NCBI GenBank assembly: GCA_035440755.1
Contig: DAORND010000036.1
Span: forward strand, 1-26,864
Direction of reading: 5' to 3'
Origin: Aquimonas sp002352135
GTDB lineage: Bacteria; Pseudomonadota; Gammaproteobacteria; Xanthomonadales; Xanthomonadaceae
Length of the DNA: 26,864 nt
Shown: piece after piece, positions 7,372 through 16,872 of the stretch
How the letters are laid out: every line of letters starts with the position of its first letter
Numbering within the stretch: position 1 is the first letter of the stretch
Notes under the pieces: generated by a model
The model's input: only the letters and a program-made list of their open reading frames with translations
Database searches by the model: none
What the model was told of the DNA's origin: nothing
Position numbers and translations under genes: made by a program

Positions 7372-8165
7372 CACACCGCCACCGGCGCCTTGATCGCCGG
7401 ATGTGGGTGGTAATCGTCGATGCGAATGTCCTCGAAGCGGAACGCGAACACGTCACGCACTGCAGGATTGAGCCACAGCCTCGGCAGGCCCCGCACGTCG
7501 CGGCTCAACTGCTCGCGAGCCTGCTCAATGTGGTTGCTGTAGAGATGCGCATCGCCAAGCGTGTGGACGAAATCACCCACCTGCAGATCGCAGGCTTGCG
7601 CCACCAGATGGGTCAGCAAGGCATAGCTGGCGATGTTGAAGGGCACACCGAGAAAAATGTCCGCGCTGCGCTGATAGAGCTGACAGCTCAAGCGACCATT
7701 TGCCACGTAGAACTGGAACAGCGCGTGGCAGGGCATCAAGGCCATACGATCCAGTTCGCCCACATTCCACGCCGACACGATCAATCGCCGTGAGTCCGGA
7801 TTGCGCTTGATTTCATCGATCACCCAGCGCAACTGGTCGATGTGGCGACCATCCGGCGCGATCCAGTCCCGCCACTGTTTGCCGTATACCGGACCCAGAT
7901 TGCCGTCGGCATCGGCCCATTCGTCCCAGATGCTGACGCCATTCGCCTTCAGGTAAGCCGTGTTGGTGTCACCGGCGATGAACCACAGCAGCTCATGAAT
8001 GATCGAGCGCAGGTGAAGTTTCTTGGTGGTCAGCAGCGGAAAGCCCTGCTGCAGATCAAAGCGCATCTGCCAGCCGAACACCGATCGCGTCCCGGTACCG
8101 GTGCGATCCGATTTCTCGGCACCGTGCTGCAACACGTGTTGCAGCAGATCCAGATAGGCCTTCAT
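7371..8165 (-). CDS. thyA: Thymidylate synthase
   Basis: ThyA methylates dUMP to dTMP using methylenetetrahydrofolate, producing the dihydrofolate that FolA recycles. The 264-residue product has exactly the E. coli length. It shows the nucleophile Cys146 in LMPCHALFQFYV, the dUMP phosphate-binding Arg in DRTGTGT (20-26), YQRSADIFLGVPFNIASYALL, and the FRFEDIRIDDYHPHP region near the end. The frame is open upstream to 8414, antisense-free but inside lgt, so the ATG at 8165, which overlaps the lgt stop as ATGA, is the start. The order lgt-thyA-folA is a common gammaproteobacterial arrangement. Confidence 0.98.
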   Translation of the reverse strand: MKAYLDLLQHVLQHGAEKSDRTGTGTRSVFGWQMRFDLQQGFPLLTTKKLHLRSIIHELLWFIAGDTNTAYLKANGVSIWDEWADADGNLGPVYGKQWRDWIAPDGRHIDQLRWVIDEIKRNPDSRRLIVSAWNVGELDRMALMPCHALFQFYVANGRLSCQLYQRSADIFLGVPFNIASYALLTHLVAQACDLQVGDFVHTLGDAHLYSNHIEQAREQLSRDVRGLPRLWLNPAVRDVFAFRFEDIRIDDYHPHPAIKAPVAV

Positions 8166-9034
8166 GAGGTCGATTCGGCAGATGCCGCCAGCGGCAGGGT
8201 TGGCGAACGATGCGACAGCAGCAACAAGACCATCCCGACGAGGATCAGCGGTACGCTCAACAACATGCCCATGGTCAACCAGTCGAACGCGATGAACCCA
8301 ATATGCGCATCCGGCTCGCGCAAGAACTCCACCGCGAAACGGAAAATGCCGTACAGCAGGGCAAACATCCCAGACACCGCATAGCGCGGTCGTGGACGAC
8401 GGGAAAACCACCACAGCAACAGGAACATCACCACACCTTCCAATGCTGCTTCATACAACTGGGTCGGGTGGCGAGCCAAACCATCCAGCGCACCACTGGC
8501 CTGCATTTCCCGCAGCACATCGATGGAATAGTTGTGCGGCAACGCATTGGGAAAGATCATCGCCCAAGGCACATCGCTGATCCGACCCCACAACTCGCCG
8601 CCAACGAAATTCCCCAGTCGAACCGAAAGCAATCCTGTAGGAATCAAGGGCGCCACGAAATCCAGCGTATCGAATACCTGCAGGCGATGTTTGCGTGACC
8701 ACCACAGCGTCGCCAGCATCACGCCGATCAATCCGCCATGGAAACTCATGCCGCCTTCCCAGACCCGGAAGAACGACAGCGGGTCTGCGATCAACTTGGC
8801 ATAGCCATAGAACAGCATGTAGCCGATGCGGCCGCCCGCCACGACCCCGATCATGCCGTAGAACATCAGATCCGAAAACGCCTGTTCACTGACTGGCAGA
8901 CGCCCGGCACGCAGGCGTCGCGTACCCAACCAGTACGCCAATGCGAAGGCAACCAGATAGGTCAAACCATACCAGTGGATCGCCAAGGGGCCGAGATGAA
9001 TCGCGACCGGGTCGATATCGTGCAGGTAATGCAT
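8162..9034 (-). CDS. lgt: Phosphatidylglycerol-prolipoprotein diacylglyceryl transferase
   Basis: Lgt is an inner-membrane enzyme that moves a diacylglyceryl group from phosphatidylglycerol to the lipobox cysteine of prolipoproteins, the first step in lipoprotein maturation. The 290-residue product matches E. coli Lgt in length (291) and has about seven hydrophobic segments. Motifs seen are MHYLHDIDPVAIHLGPLAIHWYG at the N-terminus (in part), GMSFHGG with His99, and VRLGNFVGGELWGR (138-151) containing the Lgt signature with its essential Arg, Asn, Gly and Glu. It lies four bases after rlmI stops and overlaps thyA by four, so it is translated within the same operon. Confidence 0.97.
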   Translation of the reverse strand: MHYLHDIDPVAIHLGPLAIHWYGLTYLVAFALAYWLGTRRLRAGRLPVSEQAFSDLMFYGMIGVVAGGRIGYMLFYGYAKLIADPLSFFRVWEGGMSFHGGLIGVMLATLWWSRKHRLQVFDTLDFVAPLIPTGLLSVRLGNFVGGELWGRISDVPWAMIFPNALPHNYSIDVLREMQASGALDGLARHPTQLYEAALEGVVMFLLLWWFSRRPRPRYAVSGMFALLYGIFRFAVEFLREPDAHIGFIAFDWLTMGMLLSVPLILVGMVLLLLSHRSPTLPLAASAESTS

Positions 9035-9038
9035 GGGA

Positions 9039-10238
9039 TCAGGCAGGCAGGACGCGGCCGATGTACCCCTTCAGGTAATCGGTTTCGGGAATGGCGGCAT
9101 GTACCGGGTGGTCGACCGCCTGCTGCAACTGGCAGAGCACCTGCACCTGTCGATCCAGATGCCGTGCGCCGGTCTGGATTGCCTCCAGCAAGGCAGCGCG
9201 CCCCATGTGATGGCTGCAGCTCGCGCTGACCAGAATGCCGTCACGGGCCAATACCTGCATCGCCATCTCGTTGATCCGACGATAGGCCAGCGCGCCCTCC
9301 TTGAAATCCTTGCGACGTTTGATGAAGGCGGGCGGGTCAAGAATCACGACATCCCAATGACGCTTTTCCGCGCGCGCCTCACGCAGGAACTCGAAGGCAT
9401 CGGCACGAATCGCATGCACGCACCCGGCAAATCCGTTCAGGCCGGCATTAGCCTCAATCTGCGCCACCGCGGACGCTGAGGCGTCGACACAGGTCACGTC
9501 TTCGGCACCAAACACTGCGGCACGGATGCCCCAAGCGCCGACGTAACTGAACAGGTCAAGCACCTTGGCATTCTTGACCCAAGGTTGCAGGCGATCGCGA
9601 TTGTCGTGCTGGTCATAAAACCAACCCGTCTTCTGACCATGCAGTACGTCCAGCTCAAAGACCAATCCGCCTTCCTTGACCCGAACGCGTTCCGGCACCG
9701 TTCCAAAAGCAACTTCGACCTGCTCCGGCAAGCCTTCCAATGCACGCGCAGAACTGTCGTTCTTCCAGACCAGCGCGGAAGGCTTGAGAACCTTTTCGAT
9801 GGCTGCCTGCACTTCCTCGCGCACCGCCTGCATACCCGCCGTATTCAATTGCGCGACCACGATGTCATCGAATCGGTCGATGATCAGACCCGGCAATCCA
9901 TCGGTCTCGCCGAACACCAGACGGTAGAACGGCTCAGTGCGCAAACGCTCACGCAGCGACAGCGCCACGTTCAATCGGTGCGTAATCAGCGAGCGATCCA
10001 GTGGCTTGCCGCCGCGATCTACCAGTCGCCCGCAAATCAAGGTGGAAGGATTGGCATAGCCCGTTCCAAGCGGCTTTCCACTGGCGTCCAGAATCCACAC
10101 TGGCCCACCCACCGGAAACTCGGTAAGCGGCGACTTGGCGGTATCCACTTCGTTGCTGAACACCCAAAGATGTCCCGCTCGCAAGCGCTTGTCTTCACCG
10201 CGCTTGAGATACAAGGCGGGATATTCGGGACCACTCAT
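9039..10238 (-). CDS. rlmI: 23S rRNA m5C methyltransferase, RlmI family (PUA + class I SAM-MTase)
   Basis: RlmI (YccW) methylates C1962 of 23S rRNA at C5. The 399-residue product (E. coli 396) has an N-terminal PUA domain (about 5-80, with LKRGEDKRLRAGHLWVFSNEV), a middle domain with FGETDGLPGLIIDRF, and a Rossmann methyltransferase domain with the SAM-binding VLDLFSYVGAWGI, a DPPAFIKRRK motif IV and a SCSHHM motif VI bearing the catalytic Cys. The start ATG overlaps the terC stop as ATGA. The family has several close members (RlmI, RlmK-like), so the exact target nucleotide is inferred from length and domain order rather than shown. Confidence 0.9.
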   Translation of the reverse strand: MSGPEYPALYLKRGEDKRLRAGHLWVFSNEVDTAKSPLTEFPVGGPVWILDASGKPLGTGYANPSTLICGRLVDRGGKPLDRSLITHRLNVALSLRERLRTEPFYRLVFGETDGLPGLIIDRFDDIVVAQLNTAGMQAVREEVQAAIEKVLKPSALVWKNDSSARALEGLPEQVEVAFGTVPERVRVKEGGLVFELDVLHGQKTGWFYDQHDNRDRLQPWVKNAKVLDLFSYVGAWGIRAAVFGAEDVTCVDASASAVAQIEANAGLNGFAGCVHAIRADAFEFLREARAEKRHWDVVILDPPAFIKRRKDFKEGALAYRRINEMAMQVLARDGILVSASCSHHMGRAALLEAIQTGARHLDRQVQVLCQLQQAVDHPVHAAIPETDYLKGYIGRVLPA

Positions 10239-10966
10239 GAGGCTTCCTTTTTGCGTGCCTGTTTGCGGCGCGCCACCATGTTCAGCATTTCCACCATGGC
10301 CGAAAAGGCCATGGCGAAATACAGATAGGCACGCGGAATGTGAAACTCGAGACCATCCGCGATCAGTGCCATACCGACCAGGATGAGGAACGACAGCGCC
10401 AGCATCTTGACCGTCGGATGGCGATCGATGAACTCACCGATGGGATCGCTGGCGAAAATCATCACCCCAACGGCAATGATGATGGCCGCGGCCATCACCG
10501 GGATATTGTCGACCATACCCACCGCCGTGATGACCGAGTCGAGCGAAAACACGATGTCGATGATCGCGATCTGCGCAATCACCATACCGAACACCGCGGA
10601 GGGCTTACTCCCGGCCGAATCGCCTTCTTCGGCACCTTCGACCGCATCATGGATTTCCATAGTGCCCTTGATCAGCAGGAACAACCCACCGCCAATCAGG
10701 ACCAGATCGCGGATCGAAAACTCCTGTCCGAACAGGCTGAACAGCGAGGCCTGCATGCGCGCCAGAAATACCAGCGAAACCAGCAGCATGATGCGCGTGA
10801 CACAGGCCAGGGCGAGCCCAAACTTGCGCGCCCAAGGACGCTTTTCAGGCGGCAACTTGCTGACGGCAATTGACACAAAAACGAGATTGTCGATGCCCAG
10901 CACAATCTCCAGCGTGGAGAGGGTCAGCAGCGCCAACCAGATCTCCGTATTGAATATCCAATCCAA
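10235..10966 (-). CDS. TerC-family integral membrane protein
   Basis: TerC-family proteins are inner-membrane proteins linked to tellurite resistance in some settings and to manganese export or membrane-protein metalation in others. The 243-residue product has about seven hydrophobic segments and the two acidic in-membrane motifs of the family: LEIVLGIDNLVF near residue 17-28 and IDIVFSLDSVITAVG near 135-150. There is no ATG before about residue 67; a TTG at 10966, with GGGA nine bases upstream, gives LDWIFNTEIWLALLTL, which matches TerC N-termini. An in-frame start at 11050 would overlap dgkA. It lies 56 bases after dgkA and overlaps rlmI by four bases. The substrate is not predictable here. 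Confidence 0.9.
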   Translation of the reverse strand: MDWIFNTEIWLALLTLSTLEIVLGIDNLVFVSIAVSKLPPEKRPWARKFGLALACVTRIMLLVSLVFLARMQASLFSLFGQEFSIRDLVLIGGGLFLLIKGTMEIHDAVEGAEEGDSAGSKPSAVFGMVIAQIAIIDIVFSLDSVITAVGMVDNIPVMAAAIIIAVGVMIFASDPIGEFIDRHPTVKMLALSFLILVGMALIADGLEFHIPRAYLYFAMAFSAMVEMLNMVARRKQARKKEAS

Positions 10967-11022
10967 GGTTTGATTCCCGCACGCAATCGTGAAGCAAGGC
11001 TTCACTCCAACCACCCGGCTGC

Positions 11023-11397
11023 TCAATTCAACAGCAGCAAACTCCAGCAAACCACCACATTCACCATCAGCATGAAAACCGCTGCCGAACCCATGTCCTT
11101 GGCGCGCCCCACCAGCTCATGACGCTCGGGTCCGAAGCGATCCACTGCCGCCTCCAGCGCCGAATTGAGCAATTCGCCCACCAGCACCAGCAGGACGCTG
11201 CCAATCATCAGCACGCGCTCGACGGCATCACCGCCGAACCACCAACCGGCGGGCACCATCACCACTGCGAGACAGACCTCCAGGCGAAACGACGACTCCA
11301 CCCGCCACGCCGCCCGCAGCCCCAGCATGGACCAGCGCATCGCCCGAAGTACCCCACCCGGTCCGCGCGGAATCGCACTGCCACTGCTATCTGCCAT
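11023..11397 (-). CDS. dgkA: Diacylglycerol kinase (DgkA family)
   Basis: DgkA is a small trimeric inner-membrane kinase that phosphorylates diacylglycerol to phosphatidic acid and so recycles lipid left over from osmoregulated glucan and other phospholipid-consuming reactions. The 124-residue product (E. coli 122) has an N-terminal amphipathic part (RAAWRVESSFRLEV) and three membrane segments. GELLNSALEAAVDRFG (about 82-97) is the family signature with the catalytic Glu and Asn, followed by RAKDMGSAAVF. The frame is open to 11487, but the ATG at 11397 gives the family length. It heads the minus-strand run towards folA. Confidence 0.95.
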   Translation of the reverse strand: MADSSGSAIPRGPGGVLRAMRWSMLGLRAAWRVESSFRLEVCLAVVMVPAGWWFGGDAVERVLMIGSVLLVLVGELLNSALEAAVDRFGPERHELVGRAKDMGSAAVFMLMVNVVVCWSLLLLN

Positions 11398-11670
11398 GCC
11401 TGCACTATCTCGTTGGGATGCAAGAATCCGGTGCCCTTCGGCACGCTCGAACGGGCCTTCACGCAACGACCGGACACCGTCCAGCAAGTCGACGAAGACT
11501 TGACCTCAAGCCCGTATGATGCCCGACCGGGCGATGCTCACCAACAGGCTAGCTGACTTCTTGTTGCCCCAAGGTCCGTATCTGCCACACGGGAATGCCG
11601 GTCACAACGGGCTGAAAGCCGCGTCCGGGCATGTTCCGAAGCCAGCCAACCGCCAACGGGAGATCGACAC
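11398..11670. other. Divergent intergenic region between dgkA and the DUF533 gene
   Basis: This 273-base region must hold the promoters for the two diverging transcription units. I see no coding frame that I can support. A TATGAT at 11515-11520 on the plus strand could be a -10 box for the DUF533 gene, but TTGACC lies only nine bases before it, which is too close to act as the -35. No repeat or riboswitch-like structure was recognised. Confidence 0.3.
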
Positions 11671-12357
11671 ATGTTTGATGCACAAAGACTGCTGGGGCAG
11701 ATGCTGGGCAGCGGTATGGACGGCTTGCTGGGTGGCGGCCAGGGCAAAAAGCGAAGGCGTAGCGACTCCTTGCTAGGCGGCCTGTCCACTGGCACCAAAG
11801 CGCAACTGGGCCTGGGCATCGTGGGCATCGCGATGGCCGCATTCGAACACTATCAACAACAGTCCAAAGCCAGCGCACCGGTCACGCCGTCTGCAGTGGT
11901 CCCGCCGCCGCCACCGATGGCGCCGCCGGTGATTCCCGTGCCTCCAACTTCACCACCACCGCACATGCCCACAGTCGATGCGAACAGCCTGCCTCCCGAA
12001 CAGGCCGCAGCACTGATCATGGTGCGCAGCATGATCGCCGCTGCGGCGGCTGATGGCCTGATCGACGGTGACGAGCGCGAGCGCATTCTCCAGCACGCTC
12101 GGCAGGCGGGATTCGATGCCGACGATCAGGCAGTCCTGGACGCGGAACTCTCGCGTCCACTGTCGATCCCCGAACTGGCCGGACAGACTCGACCGGAGCA
12201 GGCCATTGAGGTCTATGCGGCGGCCATGCTGTCCATGGATGTCGACACCGACAAGGAACGCGCCTGGCTGCAGCGCCTCGGCGATGCGTTGAACTTGACT
12301 GCACAACAGCGTCAACAGATCGAACAACACATGTCGGGCCAAAGCACCGAATTCTGA
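11671..12357 (+). CDS. DUF533 (YebE-like) protein with C-terminal TerB-like domain
   Basis: This is a 228-residue protein of the DUF533/YebE type. The N-terminus (MFDAQRLLGQMLGSGMDGLLGGG) and basic KKRRR precede a hydrophobic stretch LGLGIVGIAMAAF (46-58) that can anchor it in the membrane. A proline-rich linker follows (about 70-100), then an all-helical TerB-like domain from about 108 to the end with AAAADGLIDGDERERIL, the acidic metal-binding-like motif of TerB folds, and a second SMDVDTDKERAWLQRL. The function of YebE-like proteins is not established. Spacing of 25 bases to the next gene suggests a two-gene unit. A weak CGGGAG site precedes the ATG. No sign of breakage. Confidence 0.85.
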   Translation: MFDAQRLLGQMLGSGMDGLLGGGQGKKRRRSDSLLGGLSTGTKAQLGLGIVGIAMAAFEHYQQQSKASAPVTPSAVVPPPPPMAPPVIPVPPTSPPPHMPTVDANSLPPEQAAALIMVRSMIAAAAADGLIDGDERERILQHARQAGFDADDQAVLDAELSRPLSIPELAGQTRPEQAIEVYAAAMLSMDVDTDKERAWLQRLGDALNLTAQQRQQIEQHMSGQSTEF

Positions 12358-12382
12358 TTTCACTCTCACTGCGGAGCAAGCG

Positions 12383-13387
12383 ATGAGCACTTGGTATCTC
12401 AGTTACAACGGACAGCAAACCGGCCCCTTCGATCTCGCCACCGCCGCCGCGCAGGCCAAGGCCAACCCGGAAGGCTACTGCTGGCGAGCGGGCATGAGCG
12501 AGTGGCTACCGATACGCGCCTGTGCAGAACTGCAAAGCGGCGCACTGCCCGTTCCGGTACCGCCACCGGCTGCTGCAGGGCGCGGCGCTGATGTGATCGA
12601 CTACCGCATCTATGGCGAGGACATGCAGTTCGTCGAAATCGAACTGGATCCCGGCGAAAGCGCCGTCGCGGAAGCGGGCGCATTGATGTTCAAGGAATCG
12701 GTCGTGCAGATGGAGACCGTTTTCGGCGATGGCAGTCACAGCGGCCAGGGCGGCGGCTTCATGGACAAGCTGCTCGGCGCGGGCAAACGCATCATCACCG
12801 GCGAGAGTCTGTTCATCACGATGTTCTCGCATGCCGGCAGCAGCGGAAAAGCCAAGGTCGCGTTTGCAGCGCCCTACCCAGGCACCATCATTCCACTCAG
12901 CCTCAACAACTACCGTGGGCGCATCATCTGTCAGAAGGACAGCTTTCTCTGCGCAGCGCGCGGCGTGACCATGGGCATCTTCTTCCAGAAGAAGGTGATG
13001 ACCGCACTGTTCGGTGGTGAGGGCTTCATCATGCAGAAGCTGGAGGGCGATGGCATGGTCTTCATGCACGCCGGCGGCACCGTGATCGAACGCGAACTCA
13101 AGGCAGGCGAGCGACTGGATGTCGACACCGGATGCGTGGTGGCACTCACCGACAGCGTCGGTTTCGACGTCAAGCCAGTGGGCGGCATCAAGTCCATGCT
13201 GTTCGGCGGCGAAGGCGTGTTCCTTGCCGAACTGACTGGCCCCGGCCATGTCTGGCTGCAATCGCTGCCGTTCTCGCGCATGGCAGGACGGATGATGGCT
13301 GCGGCCTACCAGAAGGGCGGCAGCCGCGACGAAGGCTCGGTGCTGGGCGGCCTCGGCAATATTCTTTCGGGAGACCGTGGCTTCTGA
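12383..13387 (+). CDS. GYF_2 (DUF4339) domain fused to AIM24/TIGR00266 domain
   Basis: This 334-residue protein has a GYF_2-type domain at its N-terminus (about 3-50; WYLSYNGQQTGPFD, then YCWRAGMSEWLP), a short proline linker (about 55-65), and an AIM24/TIGR00266 domain (about 70-320), recognisable by VIDYRIYGEDMQFVEIELDP, EAGALMF, GGEGFIMQKLEGDGMVFMHAGG and LFGGEGVFLAELTGPG. GYF_2 domains bind proline-rich peptides or membrane proteins; AIM24 is a beta-rich domain of unknown biochemical role. No signal peptide or membrane segment is seen. It follows the DUF533 gene by 25 bases, whose product has a long proline-rich linker that the GYF_2 domain could bind; that is inference. The gene ends before a strong hairpin. 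Confidence 0.85.
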   Translation: MSTWYLSYNGQQTGPFDLATAAAQAKANPEGYCWRAGMSEWLPIRACAELQSGALPVPVPPPAAAGRGADVIDYRIYGEDMQFVEIELDPGESAVAEAGALMFKESVVQMETVFGDGSHSGQGGGFMDKLLGAGKRIITGESLFITMFSHAGSSGKAKVAFAAPYPGTIIPLSLNNYRGRIICQKDSFLCAARGVTMGIFFQKKVMTALFGGEGFIMQKLEGDGMVFMHAGGTVIERELKAGERLDVDTGCVVALTDSVGFDVKPVGGIKSMLFGGEGVFLAELTGPGHVWLQSLPFSRMAGRMMAAAYQKGGSRDEGSVLGGLGNILSGDRGF

Positions 13388-13394
13388 TTGCGCC

Positions 13395-13432
13395 GATTCC
13401 TGCGGTCGGTCGGTGGACCGGCCGTAGGAATC
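13395..13432. terminator. Strong 17-base-pair hairpin between convergent genes, no U-tract
   Basis: The 38-base segment folds on itself: GATTCCT at 13395-13401 pairs with AGGAATC at 13426-13432, then one G-T pair and nine further pairs (one wobble) close on loop GGTG. It lies eight bases after the stop of the AIM24 gene. No T-run follows on either strand. The rest of the 202-base gap up to the clpA stop shows nothing else I can name. Confidence 0.55.
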
Positions 13433-13589
13433 CAACCGAATGTCGAGAGGGCATGCCTGGCCACTTCATCTCGCTTGGTCGCGATGCGTTCCCGCGACCG
13501 CAGACAAGGACAGGCACTTTGCGCGCCGATCTAACCGCAAACCGTCGGCAGCTCGCTGTGCCAGGGCTTTCTCAACACCCTGTCAAGCC

Positions 13590-15872
<2,283 letters not shown>

Positions 15873-15904
15873 GGGTTTTCCTTGCTAACGCCCTGCCTCG
15901 CGGC

Positions 15905-16285
15905 TCAGGCCTTTTCCATACTGCACATCAACGGGTGTTGATGCTCGCGTGAATAGTCGTTGACGAGCTGGACCTTGGTTTCGGCCACTTCACGGGTGTA
16001 GATCCCGCAGAGACCCTTGCCGCGTGTATGCACCTGCATCATCACCTGAGTGGCGCGCTCATGATCCATGGCAAAAAAGATCTTGAGCACACCCACCACA
16101 AAATCCATCGGGGTGAAATCGTCGTTCAACAGCAACACCTGCCACATTGGCGGCGGGCCGACGCGAGTCTTTACCGGCTCCAGCACCAGACTGTGAGAGG
16201 TGTGTCCGGCCGCATCGGCACTGTCCTCATCGCCGCCGTTGCGCGGCACCTTGGTTTGAATTGGGTCATGGATCGTGAAATGCAT
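15905..16285 (-). CDS. clpS: ATP-dependent Clp protease adaptor ClpS
   Basis: ClpS binds the ClpA N-domain and delivers N-degron substrates. The 126-residue product (E. coli 106) has a longer, likely flexible N-terminal tail (1-45), then the core with MWQVLLLNDDFTPMDFVVGVL (in part, 47-67), whose Asn/Asp residues form the N-degron pocket, and VMMQVHTRGKGLCGIYTREVAE (in part) with the conserved His. It lies 32 bases before clpA. The ATG at 16285 coincides with the predicted transcription start, so the mRNA may be leaderless; a downstream Met within the tail is not available before residue 47, so the long tail is probably real. Confidence 0.97.
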   Translation of the reverse strand: MHFTIHDPIQTKVPRNGGDEDSADAAGHTSHSLVLEPVKTRVGPPPMWQVLLLNDDFTPMDFVVGVLKIFFAMDHERATQVMMQVHTRGKGLCGIYTREVAETKVQLVNDYSREHQHPLMCSMEKA

Positions 16286-16291
16286 GAGCGC

Positions 16292-16320
16292 TATATGAAA
16301 CCTGCGCGCCCGACTTGCAA
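16292..16320 (-). promoter_or_regulatory. Sigma-70 type promoter of clpS-clpA
   Basis: On the minus strand TTGCAA (16320-16315) is separated by exactly 17 bases from CATATA (16297-16292). Transcription would begin about seven bases further on, at or next to the clpS ATG at 16285. The -35 matches four of six consensus bases and the -10 is a moderate match (CATATA or overlapping TATAGC). Confidence 0.45.
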
Positions 16321-16410
16321 GGGGTCGGTGCCATATTTCGTGCGGTCGCCTTCTTGGGTGCCGTTTGCGCGTGCTGTAACCTTCACGACTGGTTAATTCG
16401 GCGATGCCCT

Positions 16411-16872
16411 GTGCCCAAGTCCACGCCCCACTTCAATCCCGACATCACGGTCGCCACGGTGCTGGTGCAGGAAGGGCGCTTCCTGCTGGTCGAGGAAAAC
16501 GTGCGCGGGCGACGGGTGCTCAACCAACCCGCAGGGCACCTGGAGCCCAACGAGAGCCTGCTGGATGCGGCGGTTCGCGAGGTGCGCGAGGAAACCGCCT
16601 GGGACGTTCGCCTGCAGCACTTCATCGGCACCTATCGCTGGGTCGCCGAAGAAACCGGCAAGACCTATCTGCGCTTCGGCTTTGCCGCCGAAGCCCTGCG
16701 ACACTGGCCAGATTGCCCACTCGATGAGGGCATCGAACGTGCACTGTGGCTGAGCTTGGATGACATTCGCGCTCAGCGTGAGCGTTTGCGCAGTCCGCTG
16801 GTGCTGGCGCTGATCGAGGACTACCTCGCCGGTCAATGCTTCCCGCTGAGTTTGCTGCGGGAACTGGCATGA
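16411..16872 (+). CDS. nudJ: Nudix hydrolase, NudJ family (HMP-PP / nucleoside di-triphosphate phosphatase)
   Basis: NudJ (YmfB) hydrolyses thiamin pyrimidine pyrophosphates and nucleoside di- and triphosphates. The 153-residue product has the length of E. coli NudJ and the same run of blocks: HFNPDITVATVLV, NQPAGHLEPNESLLDAAVREV, RSPLVLALIEDYLAG, and an end FPLSLL. The Nudix box G-x5-E-x7-RE-x-x-EE runs from Gly42 to Glu61, but the usual Gly after EE-x is Ala63. The start GTG at 16411 gives the family N-terminus; the frame is open upstream to a TTG at 16315, in the clpS promoter, so that is not used. A TTGGGT at 16354 and TAACCT at 16377, 17 bases apart, could be its promoter. It overlaps mnmA by four bases. 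Confidence 0.92.
   Translation: MPKSTPHFNPDITVATVLVQEGRFLLVEENVRGRRVLNQPAGHLEPNESLLDAAVREVREETAWDVRLQHFIGTYRWVAEETGKTYLRFGFAAEALRHWPDCPLDEGIERALWLSLDDIRAQRERLRSPLVLALIEDYLAGQCFPLSLLRELA

Noticed and set aside
11500..11520. TTGACC and TATGAT as a promoter
   Set aside because: Only nine bases separate the boxes.
16315..16410. 32-residue N-terminal extension of NudJ from a TTG
   Set aside because: It overlaps the clpS promoter and the E. coli-length protein starts at the GTG at 16411.
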